Assembly: GCF_003177035.1 (NCBI RefSeq)
Contig: NZ_CP029488.1
Span: 1,488,001-1,552,000 of the forward strand
Length of the DNA stretch: 64,000 nt
Direction: 5' to 3'
Origin: Salinisphaera sp. LB1
GTDB lineage: Bacteria > Pseudomonadota > Gammaproteobacteria > Nevskiales > Salinisphaeraceae
A program made the translations under genes and the position numbers. Below are positions 8,888-16,745 of this stretch, in pieces (position 1 is the stretch's first letter; every line of letters begins with the position of its first letter). Under the pieces are notes generated by a model. It had not been told where the DNA came from. It did no database searches and saw only the letters and a list, made by a program, of their open reading frames with translations.

Positions 8888-8915
8888 ACACCGGCGCCTG
8901 TTGCCGTTTCAGACG
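8888..8915 (+). repeat. R1 solitary end (H)
   Basis: Contains GCCTGTTGCCGTTTCAGACG, matching the conserved outer end of repeat R1, here flanked by CCGGCG and CGCCGGCG so that it sits in the loop of a small hairpin. It lies in the 211-bp gap between the MtfA-like gene and the 5'-nucleotidase gene. That gap otherwise shows only an imperfect hairpin, GTCACGTCC/GGGCGTGAC, at about 8859-8886. Confidence 0.5.
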
Positions 8916-8934
8916 CCGGCGCGTGGACAGGTGT

Positions 8935-9840
8935 CTAACCCGTGGCCGACGGCTCGTTGGCCACGCCGTGCGGTACGTGGCCGGCTGCCATCAGGCCGGA
9001 GGCCGGGCCGATGTGGGTGGCCTGGTCGTCGAAGAAGATGTCGGCGCCGAAGGCCTGCAGGAACTGGGCCTTGGCCATCCCGCCCAGAAACAGCGCCTCA
9101 TCGATGCGGATATGCCAGGCGCGCAGGGTACGAATCACGCGCTCGTGTGCCGGGGCGCTGCGCGAAGTCACCAGCGCGGTGCGGATCGGGCAATCATCGG
9201 GATCGAATTCGCTCTGAATATGGGTCAGCGCTTCGAGAAAGGCCTTGAACGGGCCGCCCGGCAGCGGGCGGGCGGCGGCCGCGGATTCGGCCTCGGTGAA
9301 GGCGGCCAGTCCGTGCTGCTTGAAGATGCGCTCGGCTTCGTCGGAGAACAGCACGGCATCGCCGTCGAAGGCGATCTTGAGCACGCCTTCGCCGGCCGCC
9401 CGGGAATGGCCCGGCACGATTGTGGCGGCGGCGCATCCGGCCGCCAGGGCCGCCCGCACGTCGTCCGGGTCGGCGGATAGAAAAAGATCGGCGCCGAAGG
9501 CCGAGACGTAACGCCAGGGCGAGTCGCCGCTGGTAAAGGCCGCCCGGCTGATCGGCAGATCGTGATGGGCGATGGAATTGAACACCCGCAGGCCGGTGTC
9601 CGCACTGTTGCGCGACAGCAGGATCACCTCCACGCGTTCGCGGTCGGCATCGTTGAGCGCCAACAGCTTGCGCACCAGCCCGAAGGCGACGCCGGGCTCG
9701 AGCACATCTTCCTCGTGCTCGATCTGGTAGCTGCAATACGCCTCGCGGCCCTCGGTCTCGAAGACCGCATGGCTGGCTTCCAGGTCGAACAGGGCCCGCG
9801 AGGAAATGCCGATGACGAGTTTGCCGGATCGGGTAGGCAT
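8935..9840 (-). CDS. 5'-nucleotidase (cytosolic cN-I type, PF06189)
   Basis: A 301-residue homologue of the cytosolic 5'-nucleotidase I family, which dephosphorylates nucleoside monophosphates. It starts KLVIGISSRALFDLEASHAVF, with the family's nucleophile-region pattern, then LEPGVAFGLVRKLLAL, VEVILLSRNSADTGLRVFNSI and AFDGDAVLFSDEAERIF, and ends with ALFLGGMAKAQFLQAFGADIFFDDQ. The order matches bacterial members annotated as 5'-nucleotidase. Start ATG 9840. Monocistronic on the minus strand. Confidence 0.85.
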   Translation of the reverse strand: MPTRSGKLVIGISSRALFDLEASHAVFETEGREAYCSYQIEHEEDVLEPGVAFGLVRKLLALNDADRERVEVILLSRNSADTGLRVFNSIAHHDLPISRAAFTSGDSPWRYVSAFGADLFLSADPDDVRAALAAGCAAATIVPGHSRAAGEGVLKIAFDGDAVLFSDEAERIFKQHGLAAFTEAESAAAARPLPGGPFKAFLEALTHIQSEFDPDDCPIRTALVTSRSAPAHERVIRTLRAWHIRIDEALFLGGMAKAQFLQAFGADIFFDDQATHIGPASGLMAAGHVPHGVANEPSATG

Positions 9841-9851
9841 GTCATCCAGTC

Positions 9852-9885
9852 TAGTGCCTGTGGCCGTTTTGCACGAGACCGCGCC
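9852..9885 (+). repeat. R1 solitary end (F)
   Basis: TAGTGCCTGTGGCCGTTTTG followed by CACGAGACCGCGCC matches the R1 outer end with a few substitutions. It lies 11 bp upstream of the 5'-nucleotidase start codon. The rest of the 213-bp gap up to the ComEA-like gene is GC-rich and shows nothing else. Confidence 0.55.
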
Positions 9886-10053
9886 GAACGGCGCCTCAGA
9901 GCTCAGTCGCCGGCCGAGGCGCGGCCGCCCGCGGGGGCGGCTGCCTGCCGCGCGACCTGTCGGGTGGCAACAAACATGCGCGGGCGATCCTGGAGCCCAA
10001 GTTCGCGGCCGAAGAGGATCGGTGCGGCCCGGCCGGCCGATCCTCTTGCCGGC

Positions 10054-10338
10054 TCAGCTGCCGGTATCGGCGCCGGCCGATTCATCGTTGACGGTCGCCT
10101 CCGAGCGCAGGCTTTCGATGGTTTTGGCGCCGATGCCATTGACGCGACTCAGCTGGCCGAGGCTGTCGTAATCGCCATTGGCCTGGCGATCCTTGACAAT
10201 AGCCTGGGCCTTGAAGCTGCCGATGCCGTCGAGTGTCTGCAGTTGATCAACCGTGGCGGTATTGACGTTGACCGCGGCCAGTGCCGTGGTGGCGTAGAAC
10301 AGCGAGCCAGCGATTACGGCAAAAATGAATTTCCTCAT
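10054..10338 (-). CDS. ComEA-like helix-hairpin-helix protein, secreted
   Basis: A 94-residue protein with a signal peptide (MRKFIFAVIAGSLFYATTALA) and one ComEA-type helix-hairpin-helix domain: VNVNTATVDQLQTLDGIGSFKAQAIV and LGQLSRVNGIGAKTIESLR carry the two GIG turns. Such proteins bind DNA without sequence specificity in the periplasm during uptake or competence. Two adjacent ATGs are available; AGGAGG lies four bases before the second and one base before the first, so 10338 is favoured over 10341. No other competence gene is near. Confidence 0.85.
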   Translation of the reverse strand: MRKFIFAVIAGSLFYATTALAAVNVNTATVDQLQTLDGIGSFKAQAIVKDRQANGDYDSLGQLSRVNGIGAKTIESLRSEATVNDESAGADTGS

Positions 10339-10351
10339 CATTCCTCCTGAA
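10339..10351 (-). promoter_or_regulatory. strong ribosome binding site of the ComEA-like gene
   Basis: On the minus strand AGGAGGAATGATGAGG places a full-strength Shine-Dalgarno sequence one base from the first ATG and four bases from the second. The spacing decides the start in favour of 10338. Confidence 0.7.
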
Positions 10352-10475
10352 CGGTGTTTGTTACGCGGGATACTGGAACCTAGGCGCAATGGTATGAGGC
10401 GCGCAAGCCCATGCTGATCAATGGTTATGGCATGATGAGAATAAATGTTTGATTCGCCGTATAATTCGATTGTTT

Positions 10476-10491
10476 GGTAAAACTTTTTACC
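10476..10491. promoter_or_regulatory. palindrome GGTAAAACTTTTTACC in an AT-rich divergent promoter region
   Basis: A 16-bp inverted repeat (GGTAAAA-CT-TTTTACC) in the AT-rich gap between the divergent ComEA-like and NagD-like genes. TATAAT occurs 11 bp upstream at 10460-10465 but has no good -35 partner on the plus strand. It may be an operator; no regulator is encoded next to it. Confidence 0.35.
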
Positions 10492-10599
10492 GCCTGCTGT
10501 TGCGCGGACTTGAGCGCAGACGGTCAGTAGCGACAGGTTGCGGCACCGAGTCGGTATGATCAGATCGGCATGATTAAACCAATGACGAGGACGGGCTTC

Positions 10600-11424
10600 G
10601 TGACAAAGCGCAAGATCGATTGCTGGCTGACCGACATGGACGGCGTACTCGTGCACGAGAACAAGGCGCTGCCGGGCGCCGCCGACCTGATCAACCAGTG
10701 GCGGGCCAGTGACATCCGGTTTCTGGTGTTGACCAACAACTCCATCTATACCCCGCGCGACCTGGCGGCTCGACTGGCGCGCAACGGCATCGAGGTGCCG
10801 GAGGACCAGATCTGGACCTCGGCAATGGCCACGGCGGCGTTTCTGGCCGGGCAGGCGCCCCAGGGCTCGGCCTTCATCATCGGCGAGGCGGGCCTGACCA
10901 CCGCGATGCACGAAGCCGGTTTCGTCATGACGGATACCAACCCGGATTTCGTGGTCCTCGGTGAAACCCGAACCTATTCATTCGAGGCAATTACGAAAGC
11001 GATCCGCTTGATCAACAACGGCGCGCGCTTCATCGCCACCAATCCGGACGTGACCGGGCCGAGCGCGGAGGGCGTGCTGCCCGCGACCGGCGCGGTGGCG
11101 GCGTTGATCACCGCCGCCACCACGCGCGAGCCCTACTACGTCGGCAAGCCCAATCCGATGATGTTCCGTTCGGCGATGAACAAGCTCGGCGCGCATTCCG
11201 AGCGCACCGGCATGATCGGCGATCGCATGGATACCGATGTCGTCGCCGGCATCGAGGCCGGACTGCATACGATCCTGGTCCTGTCGGGCATTGCCAGCCG
11301 CGATGATGTCGATCGCTATCCGTTCCGGCCCGCGGCCATTCTCGACTCGGTTCAGGATCTGCTCGACGAACGCAGCGCCACCCACGACGATGGCGCCGAA
11401 ACGGGCGACAGGAACGCACCCTGA
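10600..11424 (+). CDS. HAD-IIA family hydrolase (NagD-like)
   Basis: HAD phosphatase of the NagD/PGP group, likely a nucleotide or sugar-phosphate phosphatase in the cytoplasm. Motif I is CWLTDMDGVLVHEN, motif II FLVLTNNSIYTP, the conserved NPDVTGP segment follows, then the motif III lysine in YYVGKPNPMMF and motif IV GMIGDRMDTDVVAGIEAG. GTG 10600 places the start as in NagD (MT-K-hydrophobic-D-DGV), with GAGG nine bases before it; ATG 10570 or 10582 are alternatives with no clear ribosome binding site. About 274 residues from the chosen start. Confidence 0.88.
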   Translation: MTKRKIDCWLTDMDGVLVHENKALPGAADLINQWRASDIRFLVLTNNSIYTPRDLAARLARNGIEVPEDQIWTSAMATAAFLAGQAPQGSAFIIGEAGLTTAMHEAGFVMTDTNPDFVVLGETRTYSFEAITKAIRLINNGARFIATNPDVTGPSAEGVLPATGAVAALITAATTREPYYVGKPNPMMFRSAMNKLGAHSERTGMIGDRMDTDVVAGIEAGLHTILVLSGIASRDDVDRYPFRPAAILDSVQDLLDERSATHDDGAETGDRNAP

Positions 11425-11494
11425 CGGCCGCGATCGTGTCACTATGAGACCGGTCGAACCCGGTTCTCCGGCGGGCCCCCGAATTGGCATGCTC

Positions 11495-11530
11495 TGGGGC
11501 CTGCTGCCGTTGCGTGCGAGTCCGCAGCCA
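11495..11530 (+). repeat. R1 solitary end (G)
   Basis: TGGGGCCTGCTGCCGTTGCG followed by TGCGAGTCCGCAGCCA is the R1 terminus with three or four substitutions. It ends 15 bases before the M13 peptidase start codon and so forms part of that gene's leader. Confidence 0.6.
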
Positions 11531-11545
11531 ATGACAAGGATGATC

Positions 11546-13633
11546 ATGATCCGAAGACTGGCGTTTGCGCCCGCGGCGATCACGCTCGGGCTGATGATGA
11601 CCCAGGTCTGCGCGGCCGAGGCTTCCGATCCCGACGCCGCGGGCATGCGGCTGTCCGCCGCGCAGCGGATCTTCGATACCGGCAATCTCGACACCCGCGT
11701 GAGCGCCTGTCAGGACCTCGACACGTTCGTGAACGCGACGTGGGTAGCCGCGAATCCGATCCCGGACGATCACACCCGCTGGGGTTCGTTCAACATGCTG
11801 GCCGAGAAGAGTCTCGACGATCAGCACCGCATCGTGGAACAGGCCGCGGCCCGGGCCGACACGGCCTCGCCCGGCTCGATCGAGGCCAGGATCGGACATC
11901 TCTATCAGTCCGGCATGGATACCCGCGCCATCGACAACGCCGGTTACCAGCCGATCGAGGCGCGCCTGAAGCGGATCGCGGCCATCGACAGCCGCCAGGC
12001 GCTCAGTCGCTATCTCACCCGGGCGTTCGCCGCGGGCCAGGGCCAGGTGTTCGAACTCGGTGCCAGCCCGGATTACAGGAACGCGACCCGGATCATCGCC
12101 TATGTCGATCAGGCCGGGCTCGGTCTGCCGACGCCGCGGTACTACACCGACAAGGCTTACGCCGATCAGCGCGCCGCCTATGTCGATTACATGACGACGC
12201 TGTTCAGGCGGGTCGGGGAATCCGACGATCGCGCCGCCGCGGATGCCCGCAAGGCCATGGCTCTGGAAACCGATCTGGCCAGGCATTCGCTGTCGCGCGT
12301 GGCGATGCGTGATCCGAAGAACCAGTATCATTTCGTGACGCTGGCCGAGGCCAACCGGGCCACGCCGAATTTCGACTGGAAGGCCTTCTTCGCCGCGCAG
12401 GGGGCTGACATCAAGCGGGGCTTTTCCCTGTCGCAGCCCCGATTCTTCAAGCAATTCGACAAGCTGCTCGGCAATGCGCCGCTCGATCGATGGCGCGCCT
12501 ATCTGCGTTTCCATGTGATCGACGATGCCGCGCCCCTGCTGTCGCAGCCCTTCAACGACGCCCACTTCGCGTTCTACGGCACCACGCTCAATGGCCAGCC
12601 CGAGCAGCAGGCGCGCTGGAAGCAGACGCTGGCTGCGGTCAACCAGGCCATGGGCCAGGCGCTGGGCCAGCTGTATGTCGCCCGGTACTTCCCGCCGCAA
12701 GCCAAGGCGCGTGCCCAGCAGATGGTGCACAACATCCGCGCGGCGCTGAAAACGCGCATCCGGAACAACGACTGGATGAGCGACGCAACCCGGCAGAAAG
12801 CCCTCGACAAGTGGTCGAAATTCCTGCCCAAGATCGGCTATCCCGAGCACTGGCGTTCCTGGCATGGGCTGTCGATCTCGGCCGACGATTTTTACGGCAA
12901 CATGGCACGCGCGGCCAAGTTCAACCATGACTACGAAATGGCCTATGTCGGCGGCCCGCGGGATCGCCGGCGCTGGGGCATGACGCCGCAGACGGTCAAT
13001 GCCTACTACAACCCCACTGACAACACCATCAACTTCCCGGCCGCCATTCTGCAGCCGCCGTTCTTCTATGCCCGCGGCGACGACGCGGTCAACTATGGCG
13101 GCATCGGTGCCGTGATCGGACACGAGTCGAGCCACGGCTATGACGATCAGGGCAGTCAGTTCGACGGCGACGGTAACCAGGTCAACTGGTGGACCGAGGC
13201 GGATCGCAAGGCCTTCGAGGCCCGCGCGCAAAAGCTCGTGCATCAGTTCAACCAGTACACACCCATTCCGGACAAGCCCGAACTGCACGTCAACGGCCAG
13301 CTTACCCTGGGCGAGAACATCGCCGACCTGGTTGGGCTGACGCTGGCCTACGATGCCCTGCAGAGCGCGCTGGCCCATCACCCGAACCAGGCGCGCATGA
13401 AAATCGACGGGTATACCCAGGCACAACGCTTTTTCATGTCCTGGGCCCGGGTCTGGCGCGGTCACAGCCGGCCGAAGGCGCTCGAGGTCCAGCTCAACTC
13501 GGACCCGCATTCGCCGATGCGCTATCGTGCGATCGGGGCGCCGTCGAACATGCCGGCCTTCGCCCGCGCCTTCGATTGCAAGCCGGGCGACCGCATGGTC
13601 CGGCCGAAGGATCAACGCGTCGAGATCTGGTAA
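11546..13633 (+). CDS. M13 family metallopeptidase (neprilysin/PepO-like), secreted
   Basis: A 695-residue M13 zinc peptidase. The signal peptide is MIRRLAFAPAAITLGLMMTQVCA. Near the N-terminus ACQDLDTFVNATWVAANPIP is the typical M13 opening. The catalytic motif VIGHESSHGYDD supplies HExxH at 526-530; NAYYNPTDNTINFPAAIL precedes it and GENIADLVGL supplies the third zinc ligand. C-terminal residues are conserved through CKPGDRMV. Of three in-frame ATGs, 11546 is chosen because AAGGA lies five bases upstream. It probably degrades peptides in the periplasm or outside. Confidence 0.95.
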   Translation: MIRRLAFAPAAITLGLMMTQVCAAEASDPDAAGMRLSAAQRIFDTGNLDTRVSACQDLDTFVNATWVAANPIPDDHTRWGSFNMLAEKSLDDQHRIVEQAAARADTASPGSIEARIGHLYQSGMDTRAIDNAGYQPIEARLKRIAAIDSRQALSRYLTRAFAAGQGQVFELGASPDYRNATRIIAYVDQAGLGLPTPRYYTDKAYADQRAAYVDYMTTLFRRVGESDDRAAADARKAMALETDLARHSLSRVAMRDPKNQYHFVTLAEANRATPNFDWKAFFAAQGADIKRGFSLSQPRFFKQFDKLLGNAPLDRWRAYLRFHVIDDAAPLLSQPFNDAHFAFYGTTLNGQPEQQARWKQTLAAVNQAMGQALGQLYVARYFPPQAKARAQQMVHNIRAALKTRIRNNDWMSDATRQKALDKWSKFLPKIGYPEHWRSWHGLSISADDFYGNMARAAKFNHDYEMAYVGGPRDRRRWGMTPQTVNAYYNPTDNTINFPAAILQPPFFYARGDDAVNYGGIGAVIGHESSHGYDDQGSQFDGDGNQVNWWTEADRKAFEARAQKLVHQFNQYTPIPDKPELHVNGQLTLGENIADLVGLTLAYDALQSALAHHPNQARMKIDGYTQAQRFFMSWARVWRGHSRPKALEVQLNSDPHSPMRYRAIGAPSNMPAFARAFDCKPGDRMVRPKDQRVEIW

Positions 13634-13923
13634 ACGGCGCCGGGCGCGGATCCGGGCCGGGCCGGGGCGCCGATCGTGGCGTCGATTCGAACGCGCTCGC
13701 CGCCAGCGTTTTCAGCGGGTGGCACGCAGGACAGCATGGCGGGATAATCGGGACGTGACGCCGCCCGGCGGCACGGGCGGAGACCCGATGCAACCGTGGT
13801 CGGCCCGTATCACGGTACGAATCCGCGGCGGGATACACTCGGCGCCCGTTCTCGACGGACATCCTGGCGGGTGCCCGCTATTGATCGCGATGGCCGCGCC
13901 CGCCGCTTACGTTAGTCTCAGGC
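13634..13923. other. intergenic region, no feature recognised
   Basis: The 290 bases between the M13 peptidase and the DedA gene are GC-rich. No promoter, terminator with a T-tract or small coding frame with a ribosome binding site stands out. Confidence 0.4.
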
Positions 13924-14538
13924 ATGCTCGATATCACTCAGATCATCTCGGACTACGGCCCGTGGGCCATTTTCGTGCTCGTGCTGATCGAGGACTTCGG
14001 CATCCCCGTGCCCGGCGAAACCGCGCTGATTTCCGCCGCCCTGCTGGCGTCCCAGGGCAAGATGCCGATCGAGCTGCTGCTGCCCGCGGCCTGGCTGGGC
14101 GCGGTGATCGGCGATAACATCGGCTATGCGATCGGTCGCTTCGGCGGGCGGCGGGTCGTGTTGCGTCATGGTGCCCGCGTCGGCATCACGGAGGCCAGGC
14201 TGGCCCGTATCGAGCGGTTCTTCCAGCGCCGGGGCGGCGCCATCGTGATCGTGGCCCGTTTCTTTGTCGGCCTGCGCCAGCTCAACGGCATCGTGGCCGG
14301 CATCGGCTGCATGGCCGCGCCGCGTTTCGCCCTCTACAACGCCATCGGGGCCGCGCTTTGGGTCGGCGCCTGGGGCTTCGGCACCTACTGGTTCGGCAAG
14401 CATTTCGAGCAGGCACTGGCGCATTTCGGGCCGGTCGGCCTGTATACCGCGGCCGGTGTCACCACTGTCGTCGTGTTGATTTACCTGGTCTGGCGGTTCG
14501 TCTATCGCAGCCGTCCCCAGGGCTCGAACAATTCATGA
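13924..14538 (+). CDS. DedA family inner-membrane protein
   Basis: A 204-residue DedA/SNARE-associated (VTT) membrane protein. The family signature runs FVLVLIEDFGIPVPGETALI near residue 17, then GAVIGDNIGYAIGRFGGRRV and FFQRRGGAIVIVARFFVGLRQ with the conserved Arg residues, and two closing membrane helices. DedA proteins are linked to lipid carrier or phospholipid scrambling and to envelope homeostasis. Start ATG 13924. It stands alone between unrelated neighbours. Confidence 0.93.
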   Translation: MLDITQIISDYGPWAIFVLVLIEDFGIPVPGETALISAALLASQGKMPIELLLPAAWLGAVIGDNIGYAIGRFGGRRVVLRHGARVGITEARLARIERFFQRRGGAIVIVARFFVGLRQLNGIVAGIGCMAAPRFALYNAIGAALWVGAWGFGTYWFGKHFEQALAHFGPVGLYTAAGVTTVVVLIYLVWRFVYRSRPQGSNNS

Positions 14539-14770
14539 TGCGGGCGCGGGGCCGGCGGCCCGGGGTATCCATGACCAAAAACCAACAGGAATGCGACTAA
14601 TTCCAGGGCAGCGTGCGGCGCGTTTTACCGTCGTATTCCACCACGGCATGCTTGCGGGCTTCGGCGACACGCTGGCCTCGGTCGCACTGCTGGTGGGTGT
14701 CGGTGCGACGCCCGGCGATGGGCCGATCGGATGGTCGCGCACAGGCGTTCCCTTCGGAATATAGGGTGTG
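14539..14770. other. intergenic region with a possible gene remnant on the minus strand
   Basis: Between DedA and repeat R1 copy A. On the minus strand an open frame ending with TAG at 14597-14599 reads RVAEARKHAVVEYDGKTRRT before its final LPWN and looks protein-like, but it has no convincing start and runs upstream into the repeat. It could be the 3' part of a small gene cut by that repeat. I do not recognise a family. Confidence 0.3.
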
Positions 14771-15003
14771 GGGCGAGGCGGCGCGTCGCGCCGTGCAGTC
14801 ACTCTGCACAAGCGTGCTACAACGCTGGATTGCCGCAAAACAGCGCTTGTCTCGAAGGGTTGGGCCGCCCATGAAATAACCATGGGCGCCCGGCGGCGTT
14901 GCAAGTCTTGATCGTGGCACGCCACGACGCGGCGACTCGCGCCTTGCCGGACGCGATTTGCGGTCTCCAACGCGGCGCTCGCACGAAACGGCAACAGGTC
15001 CTA
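14771..15003 (-). repeat. structured repeat R1, copy A (one terminus missing)
   Basis: The reverse complement matches copies B and C from the outer end CTAGGACCTGTTGCCGTTTC through the internal hairpins down to about 14774, then similarity stops, so the second inverted terminus is absent. The apical stem GTGCAG-AGTGA-CTGCAC is identical to copy B. A short segment contains CCCATGAAATAACCATGGG, itself a hairpin, where B has a few unrelated bases. The intact end lies 58 bp upstream of the IdnO-like start codon. Confidence 0.85.
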
Positions 15004-15061
15004 GAATCGATCGTCGCCTTCGTCATCGCCTATGCCATTTTCTTCATCTTCCAGGGGTTTA

Positions 15062-15832
15062 ATGCGCGATGCATTGTTCGATGTGGCGGGCAAGCTGGCG
15101 TTGATCACTGGCTCCTCGCGCGGACTCGGCGCCGAACTGGCGCGCGGCCTGGCCGAGCGTGGCGCGCGCGTGATCCTGCACGGGCGCGATCCACACAAGC
15201 TGGCCGCCGCCGCTGAGCGGCTCGCCGGTGAGACCGGTGCGGAGGTGGCCCACGTGGCTTTCGACGTCACCGATGCGAGCGCCGTGAAACAGGCGATCGC
15301 CGAGGTGATCGCCGCCCATGGCCTGCCCGATATTCTGGTCAACAACGCCGGCCTGCAGAAACGCGCGCCCTTCGCCGAGTTCGAGCCGGCCGACTGGGAT
15401 GCGGTCGTGGCGACCAATCTGTCGAGCGCGTTCTATGTAGCCCACGCCCTGGCCGGGCCGATGTGCGAACGCGGCTCGGGCAAGATCGTGAATCTCGGGT
15501 CGGTGCAGTCGAAGCTGGCGCGCGAGACGATTGCGCCCTATGCGGCCGCCAAGGGGGGCGTGGCCATGCTGACCCAGGGCATGGCGGCGGATCTGGCCCG
15601 CCACAATATCCAGGTCAACTGCATCTCGCCGGGCTACTTCCAGACCGACATGAACACCGCGCTCTGGCAGGACGCCGACTTCGATGCCTGGATCAGGAAA
15701 CGCACCCCGGCCGCGCGCTGGGGCCGGCTCGACGAACTGATTGGCACGCTGGTCTATTTGTGTTCAAACGCCTCGGACTTCGTATCCGGGCAGAACATCT
15801 TCGTCGACGGTGGCATGACCTCGGTGGTTTGA
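15062..15832 (+). CDS. idnO: gluconate 5-dehydrogenase-like SDR (IdnO type)
   Basis: A 256-residue SDR that resembles IdnO along its length: LFDVAGKLALITGSSRGLG, LVNNAGLQKRAPFAEFEPADW, then SVQSKLARETIAPYAAAKGG (catalytic Ser, Tyr, Lys), LARHNIQVNCISPGYFQTDM, RKRTPAARWGRLDELIG and ASDFVSGQNIFVDGGM. IdnO interconverts 5-keto-D-gluconate and gluconate with NADPH. No gluconate kinase, transporter or IdnR is adjacent, so the physiological role here is open. ATG 15062 follows CAGGGG. Confidence 0.85.
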   Translation: MRDALFDVAGKLALITGSSRGLGAELARGLAERGARVILHGRDPHKLAAAAERLAGETGAEVAHVAFDVTDASAVKQAIAEVIAAHGLPDILVNNAGLQKRAPFAEFEPADWDAVVATNLSSAFYVAHALAGPMCERGSGKIVNLGSVQSKLARETIAPYAAAKGGVAMLTQGMAADLARHNIQVNCISPGYFQTDMNTALWQDADFDAWIRKRTPAARWGRLDELIGTLVYLCSNASDFVSGQNIFVDGGMTSVV

Positions 15833-15898
15833 TGCCCTGCCGGCAGCGGCCGAGCCGGCGGATTTCACCGCTACGACACGCGCTTCACCGCCCGCAGA

Positions 15899-15928
15899 CA
15901 AAAAATACCCGGCGCCAGGGCCGGGTAT
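15899..15928 (-). terminator. rho-independent terminator of the 56-residue peptide gene
   Basis: On the minus strand ATACCCGG pairs with CCGGGTAT across a short loop (arms at 15921-15928 and 15905-15912) and is followed directly by a run of six to seven T. It lies about 30 bp past the stop codon of the small secreted peptide gene. It can also stop transcripts arriving from the IdnO-like gene on the other strand, with a weaker tail. Confidence 0.8.
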
Positions 15929-15957
15929 CTTCATGCGCCTTCGGCCGATGCAGCCGC

Positions 15958-16128
15958 TTAGCGGATGGTATGCGTGCCTGCCGCCGTCTGCGCTGCGACC
16001 GGCGTCTGATCGGGGGTGCTCGGCATCTGGGCCAGTTCGGCGGCCACGATCGGCATCAGCATGGAGGCGGCGACCAGGCCGGTGACCACAAGGCTGTTCA
16101 CGATGTTCACCTTGAAGTTGTTCATCAT
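15958..16128 (-). CDS. small secreted peptide, 56 residues, unknown function
   Basis: Short minus-strand gene with good expression signals. It encodes 56 residues starting MMNNFKVNIVNSLVVTGLVA, with a signal-peptide-like or membrane segment running into ASMLMPIVAAELA, then a Pro/Thr/Gln/Ala-rich tail ending AAGTHTIR. GAGGAG lies five bases before ATG 16128. A near-consensus promoter is found about 240 bp upstream and a T-tracted terminator downstream. I recognise no family. The mature part after a cleavage near Ala30 would be only about 26 residues. Also possible is a small membrane protein. Confidence 0.6.
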   Translation of the reverse strand: MMNNFKVNIVNSLVVTGLVAASMLMPIVAAELAQMPSTPDQTPVAAQTAAGTHTIR

Positions 16129-16370
16129 CAATGCTCCTCAATAACCAGAAGAATGTTCGGTGAGCCAGCGGTTGCACGGGCCCACGGTGATCTTCGGCAT
16201 CCGCATTGACGTGAACCGCTTCCCTCGGTGTCACGTTGCCGATGCCGATCAACGAATAGGAATAAGCAAGTATTGCCTCTTTGGGACAAGCCCGATGCGA
16301 CGGTAACGATGGGGTTTGGCCTGCGGCCGGCGAAAAACGCCTTGAACCATCGATATTTACCGTCGACGCC
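16129..16370 (-). other. long 5' leader of the small peptide gene
   Basis: If transcription starts at the promoter at 16375-16402, the message has an untranslated leader of roughly 240 nt before ATG 16128. It contains CGTTTTTCGCCGGCC and several GC-rich inverted segments. I could not match it to a known riboswitch or leader class. No better coding frame with a ribosome binding site was seen in it. Confidence 0.4.
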
Positions 16371-16374
16371 GGCG

Positions 16375-16402
16375 ATTCTACGCCTAAAGTCGAATTTGAC
16401 AA
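16375..16402 (-). promoter_or_regulatory. sigma70-type promoter with UP-like tract for the small peptide gene
   Basis: On the minus strand TTGTCA (-35, 16402-16397), a 16-bp spacer and TAGAAT (-10, 16380-16375). Directly upstream lies AAATTTTTTTTAAACAAGG, an AT tract in the position of an UP element. This is the best consensus promoter seen in the window and points to strong expression. Confidence 0.7.
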
Positions 16403-16745
16403 CCCTTGTTTAAAAAAAATTTCGTGTGTCATTTGCACCCAGCAGCTCGCTCGTTAAATCAATATCTTATGGTGTTCGATGGCCGCGCCGGACATGCCCT
16501 GTACACCGGCACGGCGGGCTGTGGCGCTTTCGGGGCGCCGTTGGCGATCATGGACGTGATTTGGGCCGATCGTAGTCTGCAATGATCAGGATCGCTTTAA
16601 TGAACGGGCCGTTAATCGCCGGGGCGGCCCCTGGGCCCCGGCTATCGACAGCAACCCGGGTTCACAGCTTGCCTGCCCGCCGATTGATTCGAATCTTCGC
16701 TATGCTGGCGCGGGCCGGTCCCGTTTCTTCACGAGTGGATTCGTC
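16403..16745. other. intergenic region upstream of the GNAT gene
   Basis: Holds the AT-rich tract of the minus-strand promoter at its left end. The remaining 300 bases up to the GNAT gene show no gene and no clear terminator; a weak AT-rich segment near 16450-16475 could carry a plus-strand promoter, but no good hexamer pair is visible. Confidence 0.4.

Noticed and set aside
10542-10555. GGCACCGAGTCGGT, identical to the 3' hairpin of a Cas9 tracrRNA scaffold
   Set aside because: No cas gene, repeat array or anti-repeat is in the window; a 14-base hairpin in a high-GC leader is likely chance.
11108-13615. 835-codon open frame antisense to the M13 peptidase gene
   Set aside because: The plus-strand frame has HExxH and full family similarity; the antisense frame is rich in Arg, His and Gly and is a by-product of GC-rich third positions. 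The same holds for other long antisense frames here.
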